64,000 bases of DNA, taken from the NCBI GenBank assembly GCA_902593285.1, contig CACJHW010000002.1:62001-126000 (forward strand), in the 5' to 3' direction. A program made the position numbers and the translations under genes. This DNA comes from an uncultured Pelagibacteraceae bacterium. GTDB taxonomy: Bacteria > Pseudomonadota > Alphaproteobacteria > Pelagibacterales > Pelagibacteraceae. Of the stretch, positions 1-9,352 are shown piece after piece (positions within the stretch are counted from its first letter, which is position 1; every line of letters begins with the position of its first letter). Below the pieces are notes generated by a model, which did no database searches, had not been told where the DNA came from, and saw nothing but the letters and a program-made list of their open reading frames with translations.

Positions 1-667
1 GTTTTTTCCTCTACTTCTTCTTGTTTCCCAACCATCTCCCATATTTTTCCCTTTACCAGGTGCTATGATATTTTCAGCTTTGCCGAAATGTTCATTATTA
101 CAACCAATAATTGAAGCGCCATTTAAAACAGATGTAAGGTTAATAGTTTTGTTATTTAAAAAGTTTTTCTCCATTTCAATTTTTCCATAAAGCCTTAGTC
201 TTGCAACTCCACCATCTGGAAAAATGTTTAGTCTTATATAATTAAAAACAGATTTTTTGTTTGATTTGAAGCTATGGTTTTGGCTTGGCCCAAGTTTTTT
301 TTTTGCTCAGTAAGGAAATCCATTTTGTCTTCTTATTAGGCTTTGTTTTACTTAAGCAACCCTCTAAAGAAGCATATGTGGGTTGGTTTCCATTGAAGTG
401 TGTCGTGTCAATGTCTATATCAAATATCTTCCCAGGTTTACCAAGTTTTAAAATTAAATAATCAAAACCTTTTGATCTTCTTCTCCTTGTTTCCCATCCA
501 TCCATCCATTTACCATGTTTGTCAAATAGTCCGTCTTTAAAAACTGGAGTTTCGATGTTTAATATTCTATGAGCAGCTGCAAAAAAATCGTCAGTCTTAA
601 ATATAACTTTAGATCCAATTCTTGGGTCCGCTAAGTTAATCATTTTTGCACTTATAAATTTTTTCAT
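1..667 (-). CDS. alc: Allantoicase, split by an apparent frameshift in a 10-A tract (~295-304); C-terminus runs off the window
   Basis: ORF 272-667 (GKWMDGWETRRRR, FDIDIDTTHFNGNQPTYASLEG) matches the allantoicase N-terminal half. Translation of 1-~294 on the minus strand in the shifted frame gives LGPSQNHSFKSNKKSVFNYIRLNIFPDGGVARLRLYGKIE...GDGWETRRSRGK, the second allantoicase repeat. Confidence 0.85.
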
Positions 668-1161
668 TTTTTATTTATTTCATTCAAACGAAAGGTTGCA
701 ATTTTTTTTACTTGTTTTTTTGCTTCAAGGAATTCACTTTCTACATCACTTTGTATTCTTTGTCTAAAATTATTCAAAATTTCATTTTTATCTTTACCTT
801 TTACGGCAATTATAAAAGGAAAATTAAACTTTTTTTTATATTCTGAATTTAATTTTTTAAATTCTTCATATTCATCATTAGAACATTGGTTTAATTTTGC
901 AGAGGCTTGTTCTGATATAGATTCAGAGGTCATTTTTTTTGCTACAGCAAGCTCAGGATGAGCATTTAAAATCTCTAAAATTTTATTCTTTTCGTAATTT
1001 TCATAAATATCAAGCATTCTAAACATAATATCTTCGAAGTTTTTAAATGGTTTTGACTCAAATGCTTCCACTGCAACTGACTCAGTTTTTTCAAAAACAT
1101 TACCAAATAAAGACAAAAAATCAGACTTGTTAAGATCGTTAATGTTATCTATTGTTCTCAT
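664..1161 (-). CDS. uraD: OHCU decarboxylase
   Basis: 165 aa; FEHRPW-like region, NAHPELA and S..EQ motifs of OHCU decarboxylase; next to uraH and alc. Confidence 0.88.
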   Translation of the reverse strand: MRTIDNINDLNKSDFLSLFGNVFEKTESVAVEAFESKPFKNFEDIMFRMLDIYENYEKNKILEILNAHPELAVAKKMTSESISEQASAKLNQCSNDEYEEFKKLNSEYKKKFNFPFIIAVKGKDKNEILNNFRQRIQSDVESEFLEAKKQVKKIATFRLNEINKK

Positions 1162-1207
1162 AACTTTAAAATAATTTAAGTTTAAAATTAAATGATATTA
1201 TAATTTT

Positions 1208-1558
1208 ATGACAAAGCTCACAACTCATGTTTTAGATGTGTATTCTGGTAAACCTGGCAAAGGTATCCTAGTTGAGTTGTTTTATATTAATAATTCAGAA
1301 CGAAAAAAATTAACGTCAACAAAACTCAATGACGATGGTAGAGCTAATTCACCATTAGCTGAGGGAGATATTTTTATTAAGGGTAAATATGAATTAGTTT
1401 TTCATATTGGTGATTATTTTAAAAATACATCTGCAGCTAGCGATGTTCCATTCCTGGATGATGTTATTATCAGATTTGGTATTTCAGATCCCTCACAGCA
1501 TTATCATGTTCCTTTACTTGTTTCACCTTGGAGTTATTCTACTTATAGAGGTAGTTAA
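1208..1558 (+). CDS. uraH: 5-hydroxyisourate hydrolase (transthyretin-like)
   Basis: TTHVLDVYSGKPG N-terminus and C-terminal YRGS signature. Confidence 0.95.
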   Translation: MTKLTTHVLDVYSGKPGKGILVELFYINNSERKKLTSTKLNDDGRANSPLAEGDIFIKGKYELVFHIGDYFKNTSAASDVPFLDDVIIRFGISDPSQHYHVPLLVSPWSYSTYRGS

Positions 1559-2995
1559 GTGATATCGAGCTCTGTTAAATTTTTATTAAATGATAAACTT
1601 ATAGTAATCAATAATCCTGATCCAAATCAAACCATACTTAATTATATTAGAACCGAATTAAATAAGACTGGAACCAAAGAAGGATGTTCAGAGGGTGGTT
1701 GTGGCGCGTGTACAATTGTTTTAGGTGAATTAGTCGATAATAAGATTATATATAAAGCAATTAATTCCTGTATTTCATTTGTTCCATCATTAAATGGTAA
1801 ACAACTTTTAATTGTAGAAGATTTGGTTTCCAAAGATGGAAAACTTCACCCTGTACAAGATGCGATGGTAAAATTTCATGGTTCCCAATGCGGTTTCTGT
1901 ACACCAGGATTTGTCATGGCTTTATTTTCAATGTTTAAAAATAACAAAAATCTTAATAATGAATTAATAACAGATTCTATATCAGGTAATTTATGTCGTT
2001 GCACTGGATATAGACCTATAATAGATGCTGCAAAAAGTTTAGACAAGAAAAACAGGAATGATCAATTTAGTAAAAATAATAATAAAGTTATTCAATTATT
2101 AAAAAAAATTAAACCAAAAAATATTTATATTAAAAAAGATGATAAAATTTATTTTTCACCAAAGAATATTAAGGATTTAAAAAATATAATTAAAAAATAC
2201 TCTAATTTTAGTTTTCTTGCAGGTGGAACAGACTTATCTTTAAAAGTTACAAAAGAAAGAAAAGAAATTCCTTTTATAATTGATTTAAAAGAAATAAAAG
2301 AATTAGACTTTATAAAAGTAAATAAAAATTACCTTGAAGTTGGCGCCTCTACACCTTTAATAAAATTTGAAAAAGAAATTAAAAAACATTATCCAGATTT
2401 TTATTTAGTTCTTAAAAGATATGGTTCTGTTCAAATTCGAAATGTAGGAACTATAGGTGGTAACATTGCAACAGCATCTCCGATAGGTGATACATTACCA
2501 ATTTTGTTATCTTTAAATGCAGAAATTTTAATTGAAAGCTTCAATCAAAGAAAAGTTATTCCTATAAACAATTTTTTTCTCGATTATAGAAAAACTAAAT
2601 TAAAAAAGAATGAGTTTATTCACTCAATAAAAATACCATTATTTAAGAAAAATATTTTTAAAGCATTTAAAATATCAAAAAGATTTGATGATGATATTTC
2701 ATCTGTTTGTGGATCTTTTAATTTTGAAATTGATAAAAATAAAATTAAAGAGGTTTTTATTGCTTTTGGAGGTATGGCAGCTGTACCAAAAAGAGCTAAA
2801 GCCTGTGAGAAAATTCTTAAGAATAAACCTCTTAATTTAAGTACTTTTAATCAAGCCAAAAATTATCTTGATAAAGACCTAAGTCCTATAGGGGATATGA
2901 GAGCAAGTAAAGAATATAGACTAGAGATAGCAAAAAATTTATTGATGAAATGTTTCGTAGAAATACATTCTAATAAACTAACAAGAGTTAATTAA
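1559..2995 (+). CDS. xdhA: Xanthine dehydrogenase small subunit (2Fe-2S/FAD)
   Basis: GCSEGGCGACTIVLG, CGFCTPGFVMALF, NLCRCTGYRPI; FAD-binding LAGGTDLSLKVT; GTG start directly after uraH stop. Confidence 0.95.
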   Translation: MISSSVKFLLNDKLIVINNPDPNQTILNYIRTELNKTGTKEGCSEGGCGACTIVLGELVDNKIIYKAINSCISFVPSLNGKQLLIVEDLVSKDGKLHPVQDAMVKFHGSQCGFCTPGFVMALFSMFKNNKNLNNELITDSISGNLCRCTGYRPIIDAAKSLDKKNRNDQFSKNNNKVIQLLKKIKPKNIYIKKDDKIYFSPKNIKDLKNIIKKYSNFSFLAGGTDLSLKVTKERKEIPFIIDLKEIKELDFIKVNKNYLEVGASTPLIKFEKEIKKHYPDFYLVLKRYGSVQIRNVGTIGGNIATASPIGDTLPILLSLNAEILIESFNQRKVIPINNFFLDYRKTKLKKNEFIHSIKIPLFKKNIFKAFKISKRFDDDISSVCGSFNFEIDKNKIKEVFIAFGGMAAVPKRAKACEKILKNKPLNLSTFNQAKNYLDKDLSPIGDMRASKEYRLEIAKNLLMKCFVEIHSNKLTRVN

Positions 2996-5311
2996 ATGAG
3001 CAAAGAGAACTATATTAATGATGTAAGACCACATGATAGTGCTTATAAGCATGTAAGTGGATACGCTGAATACACTGACGATATTAATGAACCAAAAAAT
3101 ACAATTTATGGTGCAATTGGTTTAAGTAAAAAAGCTCATGCAATAATCAAAAAAATAGACTTAAGCGATGTAAAAAAAAGTGAAGGGGTGATATCAGTAG
3201 TCACTCAAAGTGATATCTCAGGAAGGAACGATGTAGGCCCTGTTTTTGATGGTGATCCAATATTTCCAGATAAAAAAGTTGAGTTTTTTGGTCAACCATT
3301 GTTTGCTGTAGCTGCCATAACTACTGAACTAGCAAGAAAAGCAGTATTAAAGGCAAAAATCACTTATAAAGATTTAAAACCAGTTATCACAATAAAAGAT
3401 GCTTTAAATAAAAAACAGTTTTTATTTAAGCCTAGAAAAATTAAAAAAGGAAACCCTTCTAAGAAAATTAAAAATTCAAAATATAATTTGAAAGGAAACT
3501 TTACAACCGGAAGTCAAGAACACTTTTATTTAGAGGGTCAGGCAGCGTTTGTTATACCTAAAGAAGATGATAACTTTTTAGTTTACAGTTCAACACAACA
3601 TCCTTCTGAGACACAACAATTAATTGCAAAAATGTTTAATCAGAAAAGTAATTCTATAAATGTTGAAGTAAGAAGAATTGGAGGTGGATTTGGAGGGAAA
3701 GAGACAAATTTTATGACTGCATGTATTTGTGCGTTGTTGGCAAAAAAAACAGGTCAGCCTGTGAAATTAAGACTAGATAGAGATGATGATATAATTTTGA
3801 CTGGTAAAAGGCATGAATTTTTATCTGAATACGAAGTTGGATTTAATGATGAAGGAATTATTGAAGGATTAAAAATTAACTTATCATCAAATTGTGGAAT
3901 GTCGCCTGATTTATCAGCAGCAATAAATGAAAGAGCTCTTCTTCATATAGACAATGCATATTACATATCAGATATCGAGGTAACAAATAATTTATGCAAG
4001 ACAAATATTCCAACTTCAACTGCATTTAGAGGCTTTGGTGGAAATCAAGGAATGATGGCTATAGAAAATGTTATTGATAATATTTCAAGGTATTTAAAAA
4101 TAGATCCTATTCAAGTTCGAAAGAAAAATTTTTATCAAAAAGATAAAAAAAATATAACTCACTATGGAATGACTATTGAAGACAATGTGATTAATGAAAT
4201 ATTTAAAAATTTAGAAAATAAATCTAATTATAAGAAAAGATATTCAGAGATAAAAAAATTCAATGAAAAAAATAAATTTAAAAAGAAGGGTATAGCTATT
4301 ACACCAGTAAAATTTGGGATTTCATTTACAACAATTCATTTAAATCAAGCTGGTGCTTTAGTGCATATTTATACAGATGGAAGTGTGAACTTGAACCATG
4401 GTGGTATAGAAATGGGTCAAGGGACTCATACAAAAATAGCTCAACTAGTGGCCAATTCCTTGGGATTACCATATAATTTAGTACATATTTCATCAACAAA
4501 TACAGCTAAGGTTCCAAATACTTCAGCTAGCGCTGCATCTTCAACCACAGACCTTAATGGTGCTGCAGCATTAAATGCAGTAGCAAAAATTAAATTAAAT
4601 TTAGAAAAATTTATTAAAAAAAAATATAAGATTTACAATCAAGAAGCAATTTATAAGGATCAATATATAATATTTGGAAACAGACAATTTGAATTTAAAA
4701 GTATTATTCAAGAAGCATATTTAAATAGAATTTCTCTTTCATCCTCAGGCTTCTACTCAACGCCAAAAATAAACTTTGATAAAAAAAAATTTAGAGGAAG
4801 ACCATTTTATTATTTTTGTTATGGTGCAGCTGTTTCAGAAGTAACTATAGATACGCTGACAGGTGAAAATATCCTAGAAAGAGTTGATATTTTGCATGAT
4901 GCAGGAAAACCAATAAATCCTGCACTTGAATTAGGTCAGATCGAAGGGGGTTTTGTTCAAGGACAAGGTTGGTTAACTATTGAAGAACTAAATTGGAAAT
5001 CAAATGGTCAAATTACAACTTTCTCTCCATCGACTTACAAAATACCTGCGGTAAGTGATATTCCAAAAAAATTTAATGTAGAAATTTTTAAAGATGGAAT
5101 AAATAAAGAAAAAGTTGTTAATAAAGCAAAGACAACAGGCGAACCTCCTCTAATGTTAGCTATGAGCGTTTTTTATGCAATTAAAGATGCAGTTGCTTCA
5201 GTTGGAAATTATCAGTTTGCACCAGAACTTAATGCGCCAGCAACACCTGAAAGAATTTTAATGAGTATTAACAAAATTAAAAATAAAATAAAAAAAAAAA
5301 ATGGAAGATAA
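2996..5311 (+). CDS. xdhB: Xanthine dehydrogenase large (molybdopterin) subunit
   Basis: RRIGGGFGGKE, TAFRGFGGNQG, GGIEMGQGTHTK, TGEPPLMLAMSV. Confidence 0.95.
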   Translation: MSKENYINDVRPHDSAYKHVSGYAEYTDDINEPKNTIYGAIGLSKKAHAIIKKIDLSDVKKSEGVISVVTQSDISGRNDVGPVFDGDPIFPDKKVEFFGQPLFAVAAITTELARKAVLKAKITYKDLKPVITIKDALNKKQFLFKPRKIKKGNPSKKIKNSKYNLKGNFTTGSQEHFYLEGQAAFVIPKEDDNFLVYSSTQHPSETQQLIAKMFNQKSNSINVEVRRIGGGFGGKETNFMTACICALLAKKTGQPVKLRLDRDDDIILTGKRHEFLSEYEVGFNDEGIIEGLKINLSSNCGMSPDLSAAINERALLHIDNAYYISDIEVTNNLCKTNIPTSTAFRGFGGNQGMMAIENVIDNISRYLKIDPIQVRKKNFYQKDKKNITHYGMTIEDNVINEIFKNLENKSNYKKRYSEIKKFNEKNKFKKKGIAITPVKFGISFTTIHLNQAGALVHIYTDGSVNLNHGGIEMGQGTHTKIAQLVANSLGLPYNLVHISSTNTAKVPNTSASAASSTTDLNGAAALNAVAKIKLNLEKFIKKKYKIYNQEAIYKDQYIIFGNRQFEFKSIIQEAYLNRISLSSSGFYSTPKINFDKKKFRGRPFYYFCYGAAVSEVTIDTLTGENILERVDILHDAGKPINPALELGQIEGGFVQGQGWLTIEELNWKSNGQITTFSPSTYKIPAVSDIPKKFNVEIFKDGINKEKVVNKAKTTGEPPLMLAMSVFYAIKDAVASVGNYQFAPELNAPATPERILMSINKIKNKIKKKNGR

Positions 5312-5771
5312 AAAAAAATTTATGGCAAAAGCCATTGAACTTTCAATAAAAAGTGCGAATACTATAGGTGGTCCCTTTGGAAGTGTTATAGTTAAGGATC
5401 AAAAGATTATTGCAGAGGGCTCTAACAGAGTTACTTCCACAAATGATCCAACTGCTCATGGAGAAATAGTAGCAATTCGAGAAGCTTGTAAAAATTTAAA
5501 TACTTTTGATCTATCTGAATGCGAGATTTATACATCTTGTGAACCTTGCCCGATGTGTCTTTCAGCAATTTATTGGTCAAGATTAGGTAAAATATATTAT
5601 GCTAACACTAGAGAAGATGCAAAAAATATAGATTTTGATGATTCTTTTATTTATACAGAAATTCCAAAAAAAATTGATGATAGAAAAATTAAAATGGTAC
5701 AAATGCTTAGAGAAGAAGCTTTAAAAGCTTTTGAAATTTGGGATAAAAAAATAGATAAAATAAAATACTGA
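5301..5771 (+). CDS. guaD: Guanine deaminase-like (CMP/dCMP deaminase fold)
   Basis: GGPFGSVIV, TAHGEIVAI, PCPMCLSAIYW zinc motifs; position in purine cluster. Confidence 0.85.
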   Translation: MEDKKKFMAKAIELSIKSANTIGGPFGSVIVKDQKIIAEGSNRVTSTNDPTAHGEIVAIREACKNLNTFDLSECEIYTSCEPCPMCLSAIYWSRLGKIYYANTREDAKNIDFDDSFIYTEIPKKIDDRKIKMVQMLREEALKAFEIWDKKIDKIKY

Positions 5772-6679
5772 TGGAATTTTTACCTTATACAATTAAATGG
5801 TTAGAAGTTATTCTAAGATGGGGCCATGTAGTATTTGCAATATTATGGGTAGGTAACAGTTTTTTATTTAATTACTTAGACAATAATTTAAATAAAAATA
5901 TAACAAGCAATGATGTCGATGGAGAAGGATATCTGATGCATTCTGGTTTTTTTTATAAACTTTCAAGGTTAAAAACCTCACCACCACAGGATTATTTAAA
6001 TAGATTAGTAATTTTTAAATGGCAAAGTTACCTAACTTTTGTAACAGGAATGTTGCTCTTAGTTGTAATTTATTATTATAACGCTGGTGTATTAATGGTC
6101 GATAAACGTGTTCTGTTGATGCCTCCTAGTTACGCCATTATTATCTCGCTTTTATCATTAATTATTTTTTGGTTTATATATGATCTATTGTGTAAATCAA
6201 AATTGATTGAGAATAATATTTTATTTATATCTACAGCAATTATTTTATTAGCAGCCGTTTCCTTTGGTTTAACAAAATTGTTTGGACCAAAATTTGCAAT
6301 TTTAAGTGTTGGACTAATTATAGGAACCAATATGTTTGGTAATGTTTTTACAGTAATTATACCCAATCAAATGAACATCATCACCAGTAGTAAAAGAGGT
6401 GAAAAATTTGATATGAGTTTATCTCTAGCAGCTAAACAGAGATCAATTCATAATAATTATTCCACTTTTTTAGTATTGTTTATAATGCTTTCTGGACACT
6501 CAAGTTTCTTAGTTTATCATCAGTATAATTGGTTAATATTATGTGCATTAGCAGTTATTACTGGAGTAGCACGACATTATTTTAATTTAAGAGGAAGAAA
6601 CATTCATAGGTTGTATATCTTAATATCTTCAATAATTGCACTTATCGTTCTTGCAGTTTTAGTTTTATTATTTAAATAA
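5771..6679 (+). CDS. puuD: Urate hydroxylase PuuD-type membrane protein, lacking the C-terminal cytochrome c domain
   Basis: WLEVILRWGHVVFAILWVGNSFLFNYLD, GEGYLMHSGFFYKLSR, FKWQSYLTFVTG; multiple TM segments; no CxxCH motif. Confidence 0.85.
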   Translation: MEFLPYTIKWLEVILRWGHVVFAILWVGNSFLFNYLDNNLNKNITSNDVDGEGYLMHSGFFYKLSRLKTSPPQDYLNRLVIFKWQSYLTFVTGMLLLVVIYYYNAGVLMVDKRVLLMPPSYAIIISLLSLIIFWFIYDLLCKSKLIENNILFISTAIILLAAVSFGLTKLFGPKFAILSVGLIIGTNMFGNVFTVIIPNQMNIITSSKRGEKFDMSLSLAAKQRSIHNNYSTFLVLFIMLSGHSSFLVYHQYNWLILCALAVITGVARHYFNLRGRNIHRLYILISSIIALIVLAVLVLLFK

Positions 6680-6696
6680 ATAGATATTAAAAAATT

Positions 6697-7221
6697 ATGA
6701 CAGAAAAAATGATTGTCAGTTGGGAAGAGTACAACCAGACTGTTGAAAAGTTAGCAATCCAAATTGATGAAAGTGGATATAAACCAACAATACTGATTGG
6801 CATCATGCGTGGCGCAGCACCAATGATAGACGTATTAAGCAGAATATTTAAATTAAAATGTGCATATCTTGCAGTTGAATCTTACAGTGGTAAAGGAGTG
6901 GAGGATGAGCAGGGTGATATTGTGTTCTCAAGGGAAATGAGTTCTATCGCACCTAATATGGGTGGTAAAATACTTTTATGCGATGATTTATCTGATACAG
7001 GAATAACTTTTAACAAAAGTATAGACTGGTTAAAAAAATACGAACCTATTAAAGATAAAATAGAAGACATTAAAACCGCAACATTATTTAAAAAGAAGAA
7101 ATCAACATTTGAGCCAGATTTTTGTGCAAAAAAACTTCCTGATAATCCTTGGATAGTGCAGCCCTTTGAAATTTATGAAGAATTAAGGATTGAAGAAATA
7201 AAAAAAAAACATCAGATATAA
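6697..7221 (+). CDS. Phosphoribosyltransferase (xanthine/hypoxanthine type)
   Basis: PRPP-binding ILLCDDLSDTGITF; purine gene context. Confidence 0.8.
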   Translation: MTEKMIVSWEEYNQTVEKLAIQIDESGYKPTILIGIMRGAAPMIDVLSRIFKLKCAYLAVESYSGKGVEDEQGDIVFSREMSSIAPNMGGKILLCDDLSDTGITFNKSIDWLKKYEPIKDKIEDIKTATLFKKKKSTFEPDFCAKKLPDNPWIVQPFEIYEELRIEEIKKKHQI

Positions 7222-7222
7222 A

Positions 7223-7256
7223 AAAGGCCAGTTAAAAAACCGGCCTTTTAAATTTT
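7223..7256. terminator. Bidirectional intrinsic terminator between convergent genes
   Basis: AAAAGGCC-agttaaaaaacc-GGCCTTTT hairpin flanked by A and T runs. Confidence 0.8.
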
Positions 7257-7271
7257 TAAATTGGAAACTGA

Positions 7272-8342
7272 TTACTTAGGTATATCTCCTTCAACACCTT
7301 TAACGTAAGTCATCATTCCTGCAAGCATTCCATCATCTGCAGTTTTTCCTTCTGCTACCATTAAATTACCTTTCTGGTCATAAATTGGTCCAGTGAAAGA
7401 ATGAACTTTACCAGATGCTAAATCTGCTTGAAGTTTTTTAACTTTTGATCTTAGGTCAGCTGGCATTTGTGAATCTAAATCTGATATCACAACCATGCCG
7501 TCCCCAATACCATGCCAAGTATCTTTTTGATTCCATGTACCGTTCGCAACAGCTTTAACTCTGTCTACGTAATATGGCCCCCAATTGTTTTCAACTGAAG
7601 TTAATACAGCTTTAGGAGCAAACTTGTCCATATCACTTGCTTGCCCAAAAGCATATACTCCAGCCTTTTCAGCCATTTGAACAATAGCAGTACTATCTGT
7701 ATGTTGAGCAATTACATCAGCACCTTGATCGATTAAAGCTTTTGCTGCCTCTGCTTCTTTACCTGGATCGTACCAAGTGAAAGCCCAAACAATTTTAGTT
7801 TTAATATTTGGGTTAACTTTTTGAGCTGCTAAAGTAAATGAATTGATACCTCTGATAACTTCAGGAATTGGAAAAGATGCAACATAACCAATAACATTTG
7901 ATTTTGTCATAGTTCCAGCAATTGTTCCTAAGATAGTTCTACCTTCGTAGAATCTAGCTGCGTACGTTGAAACATTTGGATGTTCTCTTTTGTATCCAGT
8001 AGCATGTTCAAATTTTACATTTGGAAACTCTTTTGCAACTTTGTTTGTTGGATTCATATATCCAAAACTAGTTGTAAAGATAACATCATGACCAGAGTTA
8101 GCTAATTGTCTAAGAACCCTCTCAGCATCGGCACTTTCTGGAACACCTTCTACGTAAGTTGTTTTAAATCCGGCAGCTTCAACAGCTTTTCTACCTACAT
8201 CATGCTGATATGTCCATCCATGGTCACCAGTTGGACCAATATAAACAAATGCTGCTTTAACATCTTTTGCAACTGCAGCTACAGTTAATGTAAATAATAA
8301 AACTAAAGAAGAGACGAAAGAACGAATTAAAAATTTATGCAT
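7272..8342 (-). CDS. BMP-family ABC transporter substrate-binding protein (likely purine nucleoside)
   Basis: Signal peptide; AAFVYIGPTGDHGWTYQHDVGRKAVE; followed by two permeases and a double-domain ATPase. Confidence 0.92.
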   Translation of the reverse strand: MHKFLIRSFVSSLVLLFTLTVAAVAKDVKAAFVYIGPTGDHGWTYQHDVGRKAVEAAGFKTTYVEGVPESADAERVLRQLANSGHDVIFTTSFGYMNPTNKVAKEFPNVKFEHATGYKREHPNVSTYAARFYEGRTILGTIAGTMTKSNVIGYVASFPIPEVIRGINSFTLAAQKVNPNIKTKIVWAFTWYDPGKEAEAAKALIDQGADVIAQHTDSTAIVQMAEKAGVYAFGQASDMDKFAPKAVLTSVENNWGPYYVDRVKAVANGTWNQKDTWHGIGDGMVVISDLDSQMPADLRSKVKKLQADLASGKVHSFTGPIYDQKGNLMVAEGKTADDGMLAGMMTYVKGVEGDIPK

Positions 8343-8419
8343 AAATTTATTTCCCCTTTTGATTTTTTAATTATTTAAATTTAAATTAAATTATCTAAAA
8401 AAAAATGATTATTTTTAAA

Positions 8420-9352
8420 TTAATTGTCTTTATGAAAAGATTTCCCCAACGAACTAGGAGTACTTAGTCTTATTTTTCTACTATCACGAGAAATTACAAC
8501 TAAAACTATTATTGTAACGATGTAAGGTAGAGCTGTTAAAAATTGCACAGGAATTCTTACTCCAATTGCTTGCATATGAAACTGAATAATTGTTAAGCCA
8601 CCAAATATCATAGCACCAATCAAAATTTTAATTGGGTTCCACGTTGAGAAAACCACCAGAGCTAATGCGATCCAGCCTCTTCCTCCTGTCATATTTTCAA
8701 TCCACTGAGGAGTATAAATCATGGATAAATATGCACCAGCAAGTCCACTCATTGCGCCTCCATAAAGTATACAAGCGTAACGAACTAACCTAACATTTAT
8801 TCCTTGATTAGATGCAGACTCAGGCGAATCTCCTACAGCTCTTACAATTAATCCAATTTTCGTTTTTTTTAAAAAATAGCTAGTTATGAAGGGAAGGGCA
8901 AAAGCAAAATAAAAAACAATTGAATGTCCAAATAATATTGGACCTAAAAGCGGTATGGTCTCTTTTAAACTTTCAAATAAAACAGGAAACTCTTTTCCAG
9001 GAATACCTACAAAATTTTTTCCTATCATCGCAGAAATACCAATTCCAAATATGGTAAGCGCCAAACCAGTAGCAACATGATTTGTGATCAATGTTTGCGT
9101 CAGGAATGCAAAAATAGTTGAAATTAAAACTCCAGCTAACATTGCACCAAAAATTGCAATAATTAAACTTCCTGTAACAGTCATTAATGCGAAACCTGAA
9201 ATAGCACCAATGATCATCATTCCTTCAACACCGAGGTTTAAAACTCCAGACCTTTCTGTAATCAGTTCACCACAAGACGCTAGGATTAAAGGAACAGCAG
9301 AGGCCATGATTGATGCAATTATCAGTCCAATAAAATTTATATCGATGATCAT
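8420..9352 (-). CDS. ABC transporter permease (NupQ-like)
   Basis: LGVEGMMIIGAI, ATGLALTIFGIG typical of the BPD_transp_2 family. Confidence 0.9.
   Translation of the reverse strand: MIIDINFIGLIIASIMASAVPLILASCGELITERSGVLNLGVEGMMIIGAISGFALMTVTGSLIIAIFGAMLAGVLISTIFAFLTQTLITNHVATGLALTIFGIGISAMIGKNFVGIPGKEFPVLFESLKETIPLLGPILFGHSIVFYFAFALPFITSYFLKKTKIGLIVRAVGDSPESASNQGINVRLVRYACILYGGAMSGLAGAYLSMIYTPQWIENMTGGRGWIALALVVFSTWNPIKILIGAMIFGGLTIIQFHMQAIGVRIPVQFLTALPYIVTIIVLVVISRDSRKIRLSTPSSLGKSFHKDN

Noticed and set aside
1642-1833. 63-aa ORF antisense to xdhA
   Set aside because: Lies opposite the conserved 2Fe-2S region; no own RBS or recognisable family
8343-8419. Possible attenuator between the BMP binding protein and the permease genes
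   Set aside because: AT-only complementarity, no convincing stem
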